A stretch of 64,000 bases of DNA from Tragulus kanchil (taxonomy: Eukaryota > Chordata > Mammalia > Artiodactyla > Tragulidae): positions 14,040,501 through 14,104,500 of the forward strand of contig JAIOJX010000005.1 in assembly GCA_022376925.1 (NCBI GenBank), read 5' to 3'. Each line of letters opens with the position of its first letter. The stretch's first letter is position 1. Shown piece after piece: positions 33,973 to 45,787 of this stretch. The notes under the pieces were generated by a model. That model saw only the letters and a list, made by a program, of their open reading frames with translations, did not search any database and had not been told where the DNA came from. The position numbers and the translations under genes are program-made.

Positions 33973-36129
33973 TGATCCTCCCTAATGTTGGCATTTTCAA
34001 ACATCAGGGATCTACCCTAGTACGTTAGTAAAAATGGTCTGGTGCTAAACCTAATAATTCCTAAAAATTATATAACCAAAAACATCTCCTTTTCATCATT
34101 TTTATAACAAGGTAATTAGCATGGAGCTTATCTGAAAAATGTTGTATCTCACCTGAAAGATTATTTGTATATTCATCAAGGAATTCTTTCCTTTCTTCTC
34201 ACCTTCCATAAATATGTAGTGAGCTGTATTATGTGGAGAAATGGACTTAAAACTTGGAATACAAGGTTTAAAATAAATCAGTCTCCACCCTCAGGAGCCA
34301 CCCACAGAGATAACTATGTAAACAGAGAACTGAAGTATTTCGTGAAGGAAGCAGGGACATTTCTATTTGGCCTCAGTGAAAGAGGAGTCTACTGATTAGA
34401 GAAACAGAATTTCATGCAGAAGAATCAACATGAAGAAAGGCGTGATTATTAAAATACATAGTATGTTCAGAACAGAGGTGCTATGTGGAGAGACGGGAGG
34501 GGTGGCAGATGAGGTTTAAATGCTCAGCTGATAATGAGTTCCTAGGGGGTCTCGAATAGCATGCAACGGAATTCACGTTGTCTCATAAGAAAGAAAAAGC
34601 TAATAAAATCCTTTACGCTTTTCCTTTCATTTCATCCTATTCATCCTACTATGAGAAACACCAAGAGTACTATTTTTAAAGAAAGAAGTACCGATCACTC
34701 TCATACTGCAAACATCTTCCTTTCTGCTTTATTTCCTTCTAGTCTTTGCCAACATGCATCCATTTCTATCGTGACTTTGTTACCAACATGGAGTGCCGGG
34801 CTGTGTTGAGTGGCTCGGTCGTGTCCAACTCTTTGTGACCCCATGGACTGTAGCTTTCCAGGCTCCTCTGTTCAGGGGATTCTCCAGGCAAGAATATTGG
34901 AGTGGGTAGCCTATCCCTCTTCAGGAATCAAATCAGGGTTTCCTCCATGGCAGGTGGGTTCTTTACCAGCTGAGCTACCAGCGAAGCCCTTGTAACCAAT
35001 ACGTATACACAATTCTGGGACATCACACAGCTTAAAGAAAAGCAATTTCTAGTAACTTCACAAATATGGCTCCTGAGAAATGACATGATCCTCCTAATGT
35101 TGGCATTTTCAAACATCAGGGATCTACCCTAGTACGTTAGTAAAAATGGTCTGGTGCTAAACCTAATAATTCCTAAAAATTATATAACCAAAAACATCTC
35201 CTTTTCATCATTTTTATAACAAGGTAATTAGCATGGAGCTTATCTGAAAAATGTTGTATCTCACCTGAAAGATTATTTGTATATTCATCAAGGAATTCTT
35301 TCCTTTCTTCTCACCTTCCATAAATATGTAGTGAGCTGTATTATGTGGAGAAATGGACTTAAAACTTGGAATACAAGGTTTAAAATAAATCAGTCTCCAC
35401 CCTCAGGAGCCACCCACAGAGATAACTATGTAAACAGAGAACTGAAGTATTTCGTGAAGGAAGCAGGGACATTTCTATTTGGCCTCAGTGAAAGAGGAGT
35501 CTACTGATTAGAGAAACAGAATTTCATGCAGAAGAATCAACATGAAGAAAGGCGTGATTATTAAAATACATAGTATGTTCAGAACAGAGGTGCTATGTGG
35601 AGAGACGGGAGGGGTGGCAGATGAGGTTTAAATGCTCAGCTGATAATGAGTTCCTAGGGGGTCTCGAATAGCATGCAACGGAATTCACGTTGTCTCATAA
35701 GAAAGAAAAAGCTAATAAAATCCTTTACGCTTTTCCTTTCATTTCATCCTATTCATCCTACTATGAGAAACACCAAGAGTACTATTTTTAAAGAAAGAAG
35801 TACCGATCACTCTCATACTGCAAACATCTTCCTTTCTGCTTTATTTCCTTCTAGTCTTTGCCAACATGCATCCATTTCTATCGTGACTTTGTTACCAACA
35901 TGGAGTGCCGGGCTGTGTTGAGTGGCTCGGTCGTGTCCAACTCTTTGTGACCCCATGGACTGTAGCTTTCCAGGCTCCTCTGTTCAGGGGATTCTCCAGG
36001 CAAGAATATTGGAGTGGGTAGCCTATCCCTCTTCAGGAATCAAATCAGGGTTTCCTCCATGGCAGGTGGGTTCTTTACCAGCTGAGCTACCAGCGAAGCC
36101 CTTGTAACCAATACGTATACACAATTCTG
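33906..36129. repeat. Tandem pair 10, about 1.11 kb
   Basis: Copy 1 is 33906-35017 and copy 2 is 35021-36129, offset 1115 falling to 1112. The beginning overlaps the end of pair 9 copy 2, so 'catcacacagcttaaa' occurs three times (32812, 33906, 35021, the first with one change). Each copy ends with the same Bov-tA. Confidence 0.97.
34803..34989 (-). mobile_element. Bov-tA SINE
   Basis: Antisense Bov-tA: 'ggtcgtgtccaactctttg', 'ccatggactgtagctttcc', 'gagctaccagcgaagccc'. Copied at 35915-36101. A third, truncated copy is at 37105-37177 because pairs 10 and 11 overlap here. Confidence 0.88.
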
Positions 36130-36289
36130 AGGGAGGAATTTTATACTTAGCATTGTATTAGAAACCGTCTTCTGAACTTCCATACTCTCGAGGGTTTTCT
36201 GGAATAACTCAATCAGATCATTTTCCTTGAGAAGGTCATTCTCAAAACAGTAAGAGGAATGGAATATAGAAAGGAAATATTCGAGACAA

Positions 36290-36613
36290 GAATACTCAGT
36301 GGGGGCCTTCCCTGGTGGTCCAGTGGTTAAGAATCCACCTCGCAATGTTTGATACCGGGTCCAGGAAGATCCCACACACTGTGGAGCAACCGGGCCCACC
36401 CGCCCCAGCTACTGAGCCCCATACACGGCAACGACAGAAGCCCAAGAGCCCGTGCTCTGCCACAAGTGGAGCCACCACAATGAGAAGCCCAAACACCACA
36501 ACCAGAAAGTAGCCCCACTCACCACAACTAGACAAAGCCCGTGCACAGCAATGAAGACCCAGCAGAACCAAAAAATAAAATAAATCTTAAAAAAAAAAAA
36601 ATGACGAATACTC
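36290..36613 (+). mobile_element. CHR-type SINE, classical body, with short TSD
   Basis: Element 36298-36605: 'ccttccctggtggtccagtg', 'gagcaaccgggcccaccc', 'cccgtgctctgccacaag', 'gaagacccagcagaacc', A tail. 'gaatactc' flanks it at 36290-36297 and 36606-36613. Repeated at 37374-37681 by tandem pair 11. Confidence 0.85.
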
Positions 36614-37373
36614 TTTGGAAGTGGCTGCTGTCGTGGTAAAGGATGTTAACCGCCTGAAAGAGAACACAGGTGAGGAGATGGGGGAGTGGGCAGACTGTCA
36701 TCTATTTAAGAGGCAAAATTACAGCCTGGGGTCAAAGGACAAAGGACAGGAAGAGAAGGAAGTGACTGGCATCAACGACTAACTGGTTGGAGACCCTGTT
36801 TCTCTAAACAAGGAACCCATAAAGGAAAACGGGAAAGCGACAGGTACAGGTTTAGGCTCTAGGTGAAGGCACCTTTGGAGTATTCAAATAGGAGCCACCT
36901 GGGAGGAAGTTGTAAGCCAGTGACCTTAACCTCTATGGAAGAAGAGGGAGCAACATTGGTCATTCGGGTGGAGCTGGTAGTGATGTCATGCGGCGAGGAT
37001 GCCTTCAGGGGCGCCTGCAGAAACCAACCTGGTGAGTTTCAGTTTTCACTCCACAGTGTCCAAACGTGGCGTTTCATTCTACCTTCTTTGAGGCAGAGCA
37101 CATACTCTTCAGGAATCAAATCAGGGTTTCCTCCATGGCAGGTGGGTTCTTTACCAGCTGAGCTACCAGCGAAGCCCTTGTAACCAATACGTATACACAA
37201 TTCTGAGGGAGGAATTTTATACTTAGCATTGTATTAGAAACCGTCTTCTGAACTTCCATACTCTCGAGGGTTTTCTGGAATAACTCAATCAGATCATTTT
37301 CCTTGAGAAGGTCATTCTCAAAACAGTAAGAGGAATGGAATATAGAAAGGAAATATTCGAGACAAGAATACTC

Positions 37374-37681
37374 AGTGGGGGCCTTCCCTGGTGGTCCAGT
37401 GGTTAAGAATCCACCTCGCAATGTTTGATACCGGGTCCAGGAAGATCCCACACACTGTGGAGCAACCGGGCCCACCCGCCCCAGCTACTGAGCCCCATAC
37501 ACGGCAACGACAGAAGCCCAAGAGCCCGTGCTCTGCCACAAGTGGAGCCACCACAATGAGAAGCCCAAACACCACAACCAGAAAGTAGCCCCACTCACCA
37601 CAACTAGACAAAGCCCGTGCACAGCAATGAAGACCCAGCAGAACCAAAAAATAAAATAAATCTTAAAAAAAAAAAAATGAC
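37374..37681 (+). mobile_element. CHR-type SINE, second copy of the element at 36298
   Basis: Identical to the SINE at 36298-36605 and inside copy 2 of tandem pair 11. Not an independent insertion. Confidence 0.85.
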
Positions 37682-38187
37682 GAATACTCTTTGGAAGTGG
37701 CTGCTGTCGTGGTAAAGGATGTTAACCGCCTGAAAGAGAACACAGGTGAGGAGATGGGGGAGTGGGCAGACTGTCATCTATTTAAGAGGCAAAATTACAG
37801 CCTGGGGTCAAAGGACAAAGGACAGGAAGAGAAGGAAGTGACTGGCATCAACGACTAACTGGTTGGAGACCCTGTTTCTCTAAACAAGGAACCCATAAAG
37901 GAAAACGGGAAAGCGACAGGTACAGGTTTAGGCTCTAGGTGAAGGCACCTTTGGAGTATTCAAATAGGAGCCACCTGGGAGGAAGTTGTAAGCCAGTGAC
38001 CTTAACCTCTATGGAAGAAGAGGGAGCAACATTGGTCATTCGGGTGGAGCTGGTAGTGATGTCATGCGGCGAGGATGCCTTCAGGGAGCGCGCCTGCAGA
38101 AACCAACCTGGTGAGTTTCAGTTTTCACTCCACAGTGTCCAAACGTGGCCGTTTCATTCTACCTTCTTTTGAGGCAGAGCACATACT

Positions 38188-39133
38188 TCCCTTCAAAGCT
38201 CTCAACCTGTCACCGAGGAAGGCTACCTTCCAAGGCCACCAACGTGGGCTTTGATGACGCCTATTACAAGACAATTCACTGCATTTCCTGAACCGGTGTG
38301 GTTTCAGTCACAGTTAGACCAAACCACACAGCTGCTCTGAAGGCCTGATGTAATTACGAGCTCGTGATGGTATCAGGAGAGAAGCGAGTTGTAACACATC
38401 TCACCAAAGGCATGCCTGGTGCTGCTTTACCACCCAGCGGCTCAGGGGCGCACAGGAAAACTCACTCCTCTCAGCCAGAACGGACACAGAGAGTTTTCCA
38501 ACAACGACCTTCGAGGAGGGTGCTGGGCTTGCTTGCTCTTTTTCTTCCATCTGCCTTCCAGAAGCAGAGCCGAGGTGTGAGGGGGCCATTCAGAAACCCT
38601 GCAATTCCCAAGGCAGCTAAACAGCACAAGTAACATAGTTTCTAACGAGACACACTCTTTTAAAAGCAGTTTTTCTCTTTTCCAACTGTAGACAGCTACT
38701 TAAAAGGAAATACTGCCAGCACTGCTCAAGACCTCCCAAAACAGCAACGCTAGTGCCTGGTATTTCACCCAAATTCTTTCTTTAATTTTCTCCCTAGTTA
38801 TCGCTTAAACCTCGAAGACGCTTGTATCGATAACTTCTATCTGGAAGAAGTCAAACAGGGAAATTGAGTCAGGTCTCCACAAAGTACCTATTTTAAACAT
38901 CTTCTTTTGCCCTTAACACTGCTTTGGAATCTCATGCCACCCCTTTTTTTCCCCCTTCCCTTAGCTGAGAATCTGAGAAAAAGCCCCATCCACTCTGGTA
39001 CACTCTGTGCTCCCCAAGCCTCCCGCAGCTGAGGTTCGATGGAGAAGCCAGACAGGGCTCCTCTGTCGCCGTGCTTGAACGTGCTTTTAACATAAGCTGA
39101 ATTCAGCCTCGGCGCAACTGTGCTAAGGAAAAC
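38188..39133. other. No gene or clear repeat seen
   Basis: Unique-looking DNA. Frames of 60-90 codons overlap on both strands at 38364-38636 without any motif, so I do not call a gene. Confidence 0.5.
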
Positions 39134-41466
39134 TGTGACAAAGCCAGACTCAAAAGAAAGGCTGCAAAAAGCGTTTGATGCATCGGGGAGGGGTTGTCCT
39201 CACAGCTAATAAATTCCCTGATTCTCCAACTTTGTTCCCTTCTAGGTTGACCAGGATTCTGTGAGCTCTTCTGTTTCATTTCTGACCTAAACTAATTCTA
39301 CTAGTTCTGGATCCTCCAGCAAAGCCCATCAGGAGATGCACCAGGAACCAGCACGCCCCCGCACGTCTCTGCTGGACCATCCCAGGCCAGGCTGGATGTG
39401 GAAGAGGGAAGGAGAGGGCCAAGTGCTGCCAGAGCCGTCTGTGAGCATGAGATTGAAATCCTGAATCTGCCGCCCCCACTGTGGTTACTCAGTTGTGTGT
39501 CCACAGCAGTTTAACTTTATCCCTTCCAGCAATGGGACCACATTCTCCTGCCCCTCAGAAGGACAACCTGCAAGCCTAATAGCTGAAAGGAACACCACTC
39601 AGAGCGAACTGCCAACGACAGCAGACATGGCTGTGGGAGCCAAGGATGCAGCCTCTAAGTCACCACAGCACCACGCCTTCTCCCGCCCCGTCCGCTCCGT
39701 CCAGTCCAGCGCCCACAGCTGACGTTTCGGCTCTACGAGACGTGGGGTTAGAGTGTCTGCCATTACCAGCGACAGAAAGCAGTTACAGGACAAGAGACGT
39801 AAAAAGAAGGTCTCCGAAGGAGCCTCTGATCTAGGGGAACATTTCACGTATTGAGACAGAAATGGGGGTTCTTGGGGTTCAGAGAATATGCTGGCTTCAC
39901 ATCCTGAAAAGGTCAGGAGATCAAAGCGTGACTGCAACCCTCATGGCCTGATGCTACTCAGATCAAGAAGCGAATCTTTCCCGGGCACCTACAATGAACT
40001 CAGATCTGGACTCTGTGCTGCCAGTGAAGAGGCAAAGAGGAGACTAAGAAGGAGCCCCAGATAGTTAATTGTACACCTCAATGCGGAAGAGCTCTCTGTG
40101 GTGAGTTTCCTGGGCTCAGCGTCCTCAGAAATTCTGACTCATCGAGCCTAGTGTTGCTAAATCTGCAGCTTGAATACACACGTCCAGGGGATTCTGACAG
40201 AGGGGGGACTGGGGCTTAGACCACCTTGGAGAACCTCTGGGCTATGGCCTGCTTTCTGTCCTCCAGTCTGCCAAAAGGGGCAGCCAAGGAGTTGCTTGTG
40301 ACAAAGCCAGACTCAAAAGAAAGGCTGCAAAAGCGTTTGATGCATCGGGGAGGGGCTGTCCTCACAGCTAATAAATTCCCTGATTCTCCAACTTTGTTCC
40401 CTTCTAGGTTGACCAGGATTCTGTGAGCTCTTCTGTTTCATTTCTGACCTAAACTAATTCTACTAGTTCTGGATCCTCCAGCAAAGCCCATCAGGAGATG
40501 CACCAGGAACCAGCACGCCCCCGCACGTCTCTGCTGGACCATCCCAGGCCAGGCTGGATGTGGAAGAGGGAAGGAGAGGGCCAAGTGCTGCCAGAGCCGT
40601 CTGTGAGCATGAGATTGAAATCCTGAATCTGCCGCCCCCACTGTGGTTACTCAGTTGTGTGTCCACAGCAGTTTAACTTTATCCCTTCCAGCAATGGGAC
40701 CACATTCTCCTGCCCCTCAGAAGGACAACCTGCAAGCCTAATAGCTGAAAGGAACACCACTCAGAGCGAACTGCCAACGACAGCAGACATGGCTGTGGGA
40801 GCCAAGGATGCAGCCTCTAAGTCACCACAGCACCACGCCTTCTCCCGCCCCGTCCGCTCCGTCCAGTCCAGCGCCCACAGCTGACGTTTCGGCTCTACGA
40901 GACGTGGGGTTAGAGTGTCTGCCATTACCAGCGACAGAAAGCAGTTACAGGACAAGAGACGTAAAAAGAAGGTCTCCGAAGGAGCCTCTGATCTAGGGGA
41001 ACATTTCACGTATTGAGACAGAAATGGGGGTTCTTGGGGTTCAGAGAATATGCTGGCTTCACATCCTGAAAAGGTCAGGAGATCAAAGCGTGACTGCAAC
41101 CCTCATGGCCTGATGCTACTCAGATCAAGAAGCGAATCTTTCCCGGGCACCTACAATGAACTCAGATCTGGACTCTGTGCTGCCAGTGAAGAGGCAAAGA
41201 GGAGACTAAGAAGGAGCCCCAGATAGTTAATTGTACACCTCAATGCGGAAGAGCTCTCTGTGGTGAGTTTCCTGGGCTCAGCGTCCTCAGAAATTCTGAC
41301 TCATCGAGCCTAGTGTTGCTAAATCTGCAGCTTGAATACACACGTCCAGGGGATTCTGACAGAGGGGGGACTGGGGCTTAGACCACCTTGGAGAACCTCT
41401 GGGCTATGGCCTGCTTTCTGTCCTCCAGTCTGCAACATACAAAGTGGTGCACAGCCAAGGAGTTGC
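39134..41466. repeat. Tandem pair 12, about 1.16 kb
   Basis: Copy 1 is 39134-40295 and copy 2 is 40297-41466, offset 1163 then 1162. At the end of copy 1, 'ccaaaaggggcagccaagg' stands for the longer 'caacatacaaagtggtgcacagccaagg' region of copy 2 (41433-41460), about 9 bases lost. One substitution is 'ggttgtcct' against 'ggctgtcct'. Confidence 0.97.
40080..40250. mobile_element. MER5-like hAT relic
   Basis: 'gtttcctgggctcag', 'agaaattctgactcat', 'ccaggggattctgacag' and 'ttggagaacctctgg' follow the palindrome-like pattern of MER5-type non-autonomous hAT elements. Diverged. Copied at 41242-41412. Confidence 0.5.
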
Positions 41467-41730
41467 GTTTAACGATGCAGGCTCTAATCGTTAGAGAGTT
41501 CATAAGGAGAAGCCAGTTGTGAAGTCCTGAGCATTCAGGTCAGACTTTGTGAACGTCAGCCAGGCTGGGTGGTGGTCAGGAAGGACTTCAACTGAGAGAC
41601 AGCTCCATGCACTGGTCTTAACCCAACCTCCCAGTTCAGCAGGACAAGGCAGAACAGAAGACAGAAAGGGGGCTACAGGGCTACCACCCAACAGGCAGTG
41701 AGGCTTCCTATGCTGATGGCGGGGAGGAGC
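41467..41730. other. No gene or clear repeat seen
   Basis: Short unique stretch between tandem pairs 12 and 13. Confidence 0.5.
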
Positions 41731-43992
41731 CAGTCGCTGGGAGAATCATACAACTGGTATCTCCAGATAACACTGGGTTTGCATTTTTTCATTCTTCCGC
41801 ATTCATGTGGTTTCCTGCACTTCATAATTTAACATTTGTAAGAGGAAAAAAAACGCTGTTATGAAACCCAAATAATGTACCACTCTGAAGAAGACAGTTG
41901 CTAACAAGAGTGACAGATGAGCATCGTTTAAAGCATCATTCATAGCTCTGCTTCAGAAAAGGGCTGTCTAGTAAGAAAGAGAAATCATACATTCTGTTCC
42001 ACGGAAAGCAAAGGTCGGGGCTCTGTGGGGTTCAAGGAATGGCAGATAACCCATGACACAGTGAGAGCAAGCACAGAGAAGGAACAAGTTACATCTCCAA
42101 GAGAAAAACAGAGGATAAGAATGTAAAAAAAGAAAAAAAACGCTATCTCATTTATTCGAATATTGTTTTCACAGAACACTGTGCCATGTTTTCTTTGATG
42201 CTGCAAGGGAATCTATCATGAACCAGACCCTGCAATATCTGCTGGATCAAAGGGCTGCCAGAAGGACGGAGGGACCTCACGTGCCTGCCCGCTTTTCTTC
42301 AACATGGGCTGTTCCAGTAAGCCCCCTGCCAATGATGAGTTGCCAGGGCACATAACAAATTCAGAGAAGCAAGAATCAAAGGGTATAATTATTTAATTAG
42401 CTTCACTAGAGTGACCTATGGAGTTTTAAATTTGCAAGCAACCCTGGACACCCTCAAAACAATGATGTTTTTACAGGGGACTCATTTCCAAGAGGCTGGA
42501 TAAGTTGTCCAAGGTCACCAAGATACGTGAGCAGAATTAGGTTTTCATCCGAGGCCTCTGTTTCCAAGAAATACATTGAAGGAGACTGATAAAAACTTCC
42601 TTGGAAGTCCACATTATTTTTGGAGGTAGAGTTTGGAATTTATGTATTATTTATGTATAGCTTGGAGCATTTGCACTCCACCCCCAAACCAAGACTTGTT
42701 CCAAGGCACCATGTTTAGTTAAAAGGTTCGCAATATGGATTTCCCTGTGGTTTGGGCTCCAAAATCACTGTGGGTGGTGACTGCAGCCATGACACTGAAA
42801 GATTCTTGCTCCTTGGAAGAAAGGCTATGACAAACATAGACAGTGTACTAAAAAGCAGAGACAGTCGCTGGGAGAATCATACAACTGGTATCTCCAGATA
42901 ACACTGGGTTTGCATTTTTTCATTCTTCCGCATTCATGTGGTTTCCTGCACTTCATAATTTAACATTTGTAAGAGGAAAAAAAACGCTGTTATGAAACCC
43001 AAATAATGTACCACTCTGAAGAAGACAGTTGCTAACAAGAGTGACAGATGAGCATCGTTTAAAGCATCATTCATAGCTCTGCTTCAGAAAAGGGCTGTCT
43101 AGTAAGAAAGAGAAATCATACATTCTGTTCCACGGAAAGCAAAGGTCGGGGCTCTGTGGGGTTCAAGGAATGGCAGATAACCCATGACACAGTGAGAGCA
43201 AGCACAGAGAAGGAACAAGTTACATCTCCAAGAGAAAAACAGAGGATAAGAATGTAAAAAAAGAAAAAAAACGCTATCTCATTTATTCGAATATTGTTTT
43301 CACAGAACACTGTGCCATGTTTTCTTTGATGCTGCAAGGGAATCTATCATGAACCAGACCCTGCAATATCTGCTGGATCAAAGGGCTGCCAGAAGGACGG
43401 AGGGACCTCACGTGCCTGCCCGCTTTTCTTCAACATGGGCTGTTCCAGTAAGCCCCCTGCCAATGATGAGTTGCCAGGGCACATAACAAATTCAGAGAAG
43501 CAAGAATCAAAGGGTATAATTATTTAATTAGCTTCACTAGAGTGACCTATGGAGTTTTAAATTTGCAAGCAACCCTGGACACCCTCAAAACAATGATGTT
43601 TTTACAGGGGACTCATTTCCAAGAGGCTGGATAAGTTGTCCAAGGTCACCAAGATACGTGAGCAGAATTAGGTTTTCATCCGAGGCCTCTGTTTCCAAGA
43701 AATACATTGAAGGAGACTGATAAAAACTTCCTTGGAAGTCCACATTATTTTGGTGTTGAGTTTGGAATTTATGTATTATTTATGTATAGCTTGGAGCATT
43801 TGCACTCCACCCCCAAACCAAGACTTGTTCCAAGGCACCATGTTTAGTTAAAAGGTTCGCAATATGGATTTCCCTGTGGTTTGGGCTCCAAAATCACTGT
43901 GGGTGGTGACTGCAGCCATGACACTGAAAGATTCTTGCTCCTTGGAAGAAAGGCTATGACAAACATAGACAGTGTACTAAAAAGCAGAGACA
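41731..43992. repeat. Tandem pair 13, about 1.13 kb
   Basis: Copy 1 is 41731-42861 and copy 2 is 42862-43992, joined at a shared 'ca', offset 1131 then 1129. 'ttatttttggaggtagag' in copy 1 is 'ttattttggtgttgag' in copy 2. The third version at 44862 has the copy 1 form. Both copies carry the start of the CHR/BovB nest. Confidence 0.96.
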
Positions 43993-44455
43993 TCACTTTG
44001 CCGACAAAAGTCCACATAGTCAAAGCTATGGTTTTCCCAGTAGTCATGTATAGATGCAGAGTTGAACCATAAAGAAGGCTGAGTGCTGAAGAATTGATGC
44101 CTTTGAAGTGTGCTATAAGACAAGACTCTTGAGAGTCCCTTGGACTGCAAGGAGATCAAACCAGTCAATCCTAAAGGAAGCCAACCCTGAATATTCATTG
44201 GAAGGACTAAGGCTAAAACTGAAGCTCCAATGCTTTGGCCACCTGATGTGAAGAGACGACTTACTAGAAAAGACCCTGATGCTCGGAAAGACTGAGGGCA
44301 GGAGGGGACTAGAACAACAAGAGGATGACATGGTTGGATGGCATTACTGACTCAATGGACATGAGTTTGAGCAGTCTCCGGGAGATAGTGATGGACAGGG
44401 AAGCCTGGCATGCCGCAAAGAGTCAGACACGACTGAGCAACTGAACTGAACTGAA
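43881..44455 (+). mobile_element. BovB LINE 3' part, RT C-terminal remnant
   Basis: About 575 bases of BovB, 5'-truncated. The first 190 bases still translate to the region after the reverse transcriptase core ('LGSKITVGGDCSHDTERFLLLGRKAM' type, then 'DITLPTKVHIVKAMVFPVVMYRC'). A stop and frame change follow, then the standard ART2A-like 3' end to 'gcaactgaactgaactgaa'. It sits inside a CHR SINE. Repeated at 45000-45574, and its first 100 bases at 42752-42861. Confidence 0.88.
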
Positions 44456-44999
44456 CAGGAGTTAAGAATCCACCTTTCACTGCAAGGGACACAGGTTTGA
44501 TTCCTGATCAGAGAATTAAGATCTCATGCCACGGAGCACCTAAGCCTTCATGCTACACCTCTGAGCCCAAGTGTCCCAACAAAAGAGTCCATGTGGCATA
44601 ACCAAGATCCCACTTGTTGCAACTAAGGCCCAAGGCAGCAAATGAATAAATACTTTTTTTTTTAAATAAAAAAAAGGTTCAAAAATACAACCTGGACACC
44701 CTCAAAACAATGATGTTTTTACAGGGGACTCATTTCCAAGAGGCTGGATAAGTTGTCCAAGGTCACCAAGATACGTGAGCAGAATTAGGTTTTCATCCGA
44801 GGCCTCTGTTTCCAAGAAATACATTGAAGGAGACTGATAAAAACTTCCTTGGAAGTCCACATTATTTTTGGAGGTAGAGTTTGGAATTTATGTATTATTT
44901 ATGTATAGCTTGGAGCATTTGCACTCCACCCCCAAACCAAGACTTGTTCCAAGGCACCATGTTTAGTTAAAAGGTTCGCAATATGGATTTCCCTGTGGT

Positions 45000-45574
45000 T
45001 TGGGCTCCAAAATCACTGTGGGTGGTGACTGCAGCCATGACACTGAAAGATTCTTGCTCCTTGGAAGAAAGGCTATGACAAACATAGACAGTGTACTAAA
45101 AAGCAGAGACATCACTTTGCCGACAAAAGTCCACATAGTCAAAGCTATGGTTTTCCCAGTAGTCATGTATAGATGCGAGAGTTGAACCATAAAGAAGGCT
45201 GAGTGCTGAAGAATTGATGCCTTTGAAGTGTGCTATAAGACAAGACTCTTGAGAGTCCCTTGGACTGCAAGGAGATCAAACCAGTCAATCCTAAAGGAAG
45301 CCAACCCTGAATATTCATTGGAAGGACTAAGGCTAAAACTGAAGCTCCAATGCTTTGGCCACCTGATGTGAAGAGACGACTTACTAGAAAAGACCCTGAT
45401 GCTCGGAAAGACTGAGGGCAGGAGGGGACTAGAACAACAAGAGGATGACATGGTTGGATGGCATTACTGACTCAATGGACATGAGTTTGAGCAGTCTCCG
45501 GGAGATAGTGATGGACAGGGAAGCCTGGCATGCCGCAAAGAGTCAGACACGACTGAGCAACTGAACTGAACTGA
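45000..45574 (+). mobile_element. BovB 3' part, second full copy
   Basis: Same element as 43881-44455 in copy 2 of tandem pair 14. One base differs in 'gatgcgagagttg' against 'gatgcagagttg', which changes where the short frame stops. Confidence 0.88.
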
Positions 45575-45787
45575 ACAGGAGTTAAGAATCCACCTTTCAC
45601 TGCAAGGGACACAGGTTTGATTCCTGATCAGAGAATTAAGATCTCATGCCACGGAGCACCTAAGCCTTCATGCTACACCTCTGAGCCCAAGTGTCCCAAC
45701 AAAAGAGTCCATGTGGCATAACCAAGATCCCACTTGTTGCAACTAAGGCCCAAGGCAGCAAATGAATAAATACTTTTTTTTTTAAAT

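Larger units (their letters stand above)
36029..38187. repeat. Tandem pair 11, about 1.08 kb
   Basis: Copy 1 is 36029-37106 and copy 2 is 37105-38187, with 'ct' shared at the join, offset 1076. Differences cluster at the end of copy 1: 'tcaggggcgcctg' against 'tcagggagcgcgcctg', 'aacgtggcg' against 'aacgtggccg', 'cttctttgag' against 'cttcttttgag'. All lose bases in copy 1, as expected of a low-quality end. Confidence 0.97.

Noticed and set aside
38364..38636. Overlapping 60-90 codon frames as a possible exon
   Set aside because: Frames are open on both strands, there are no convincing splice sites or motif, and the amino acid content fits GC-richer non-coding DNA.
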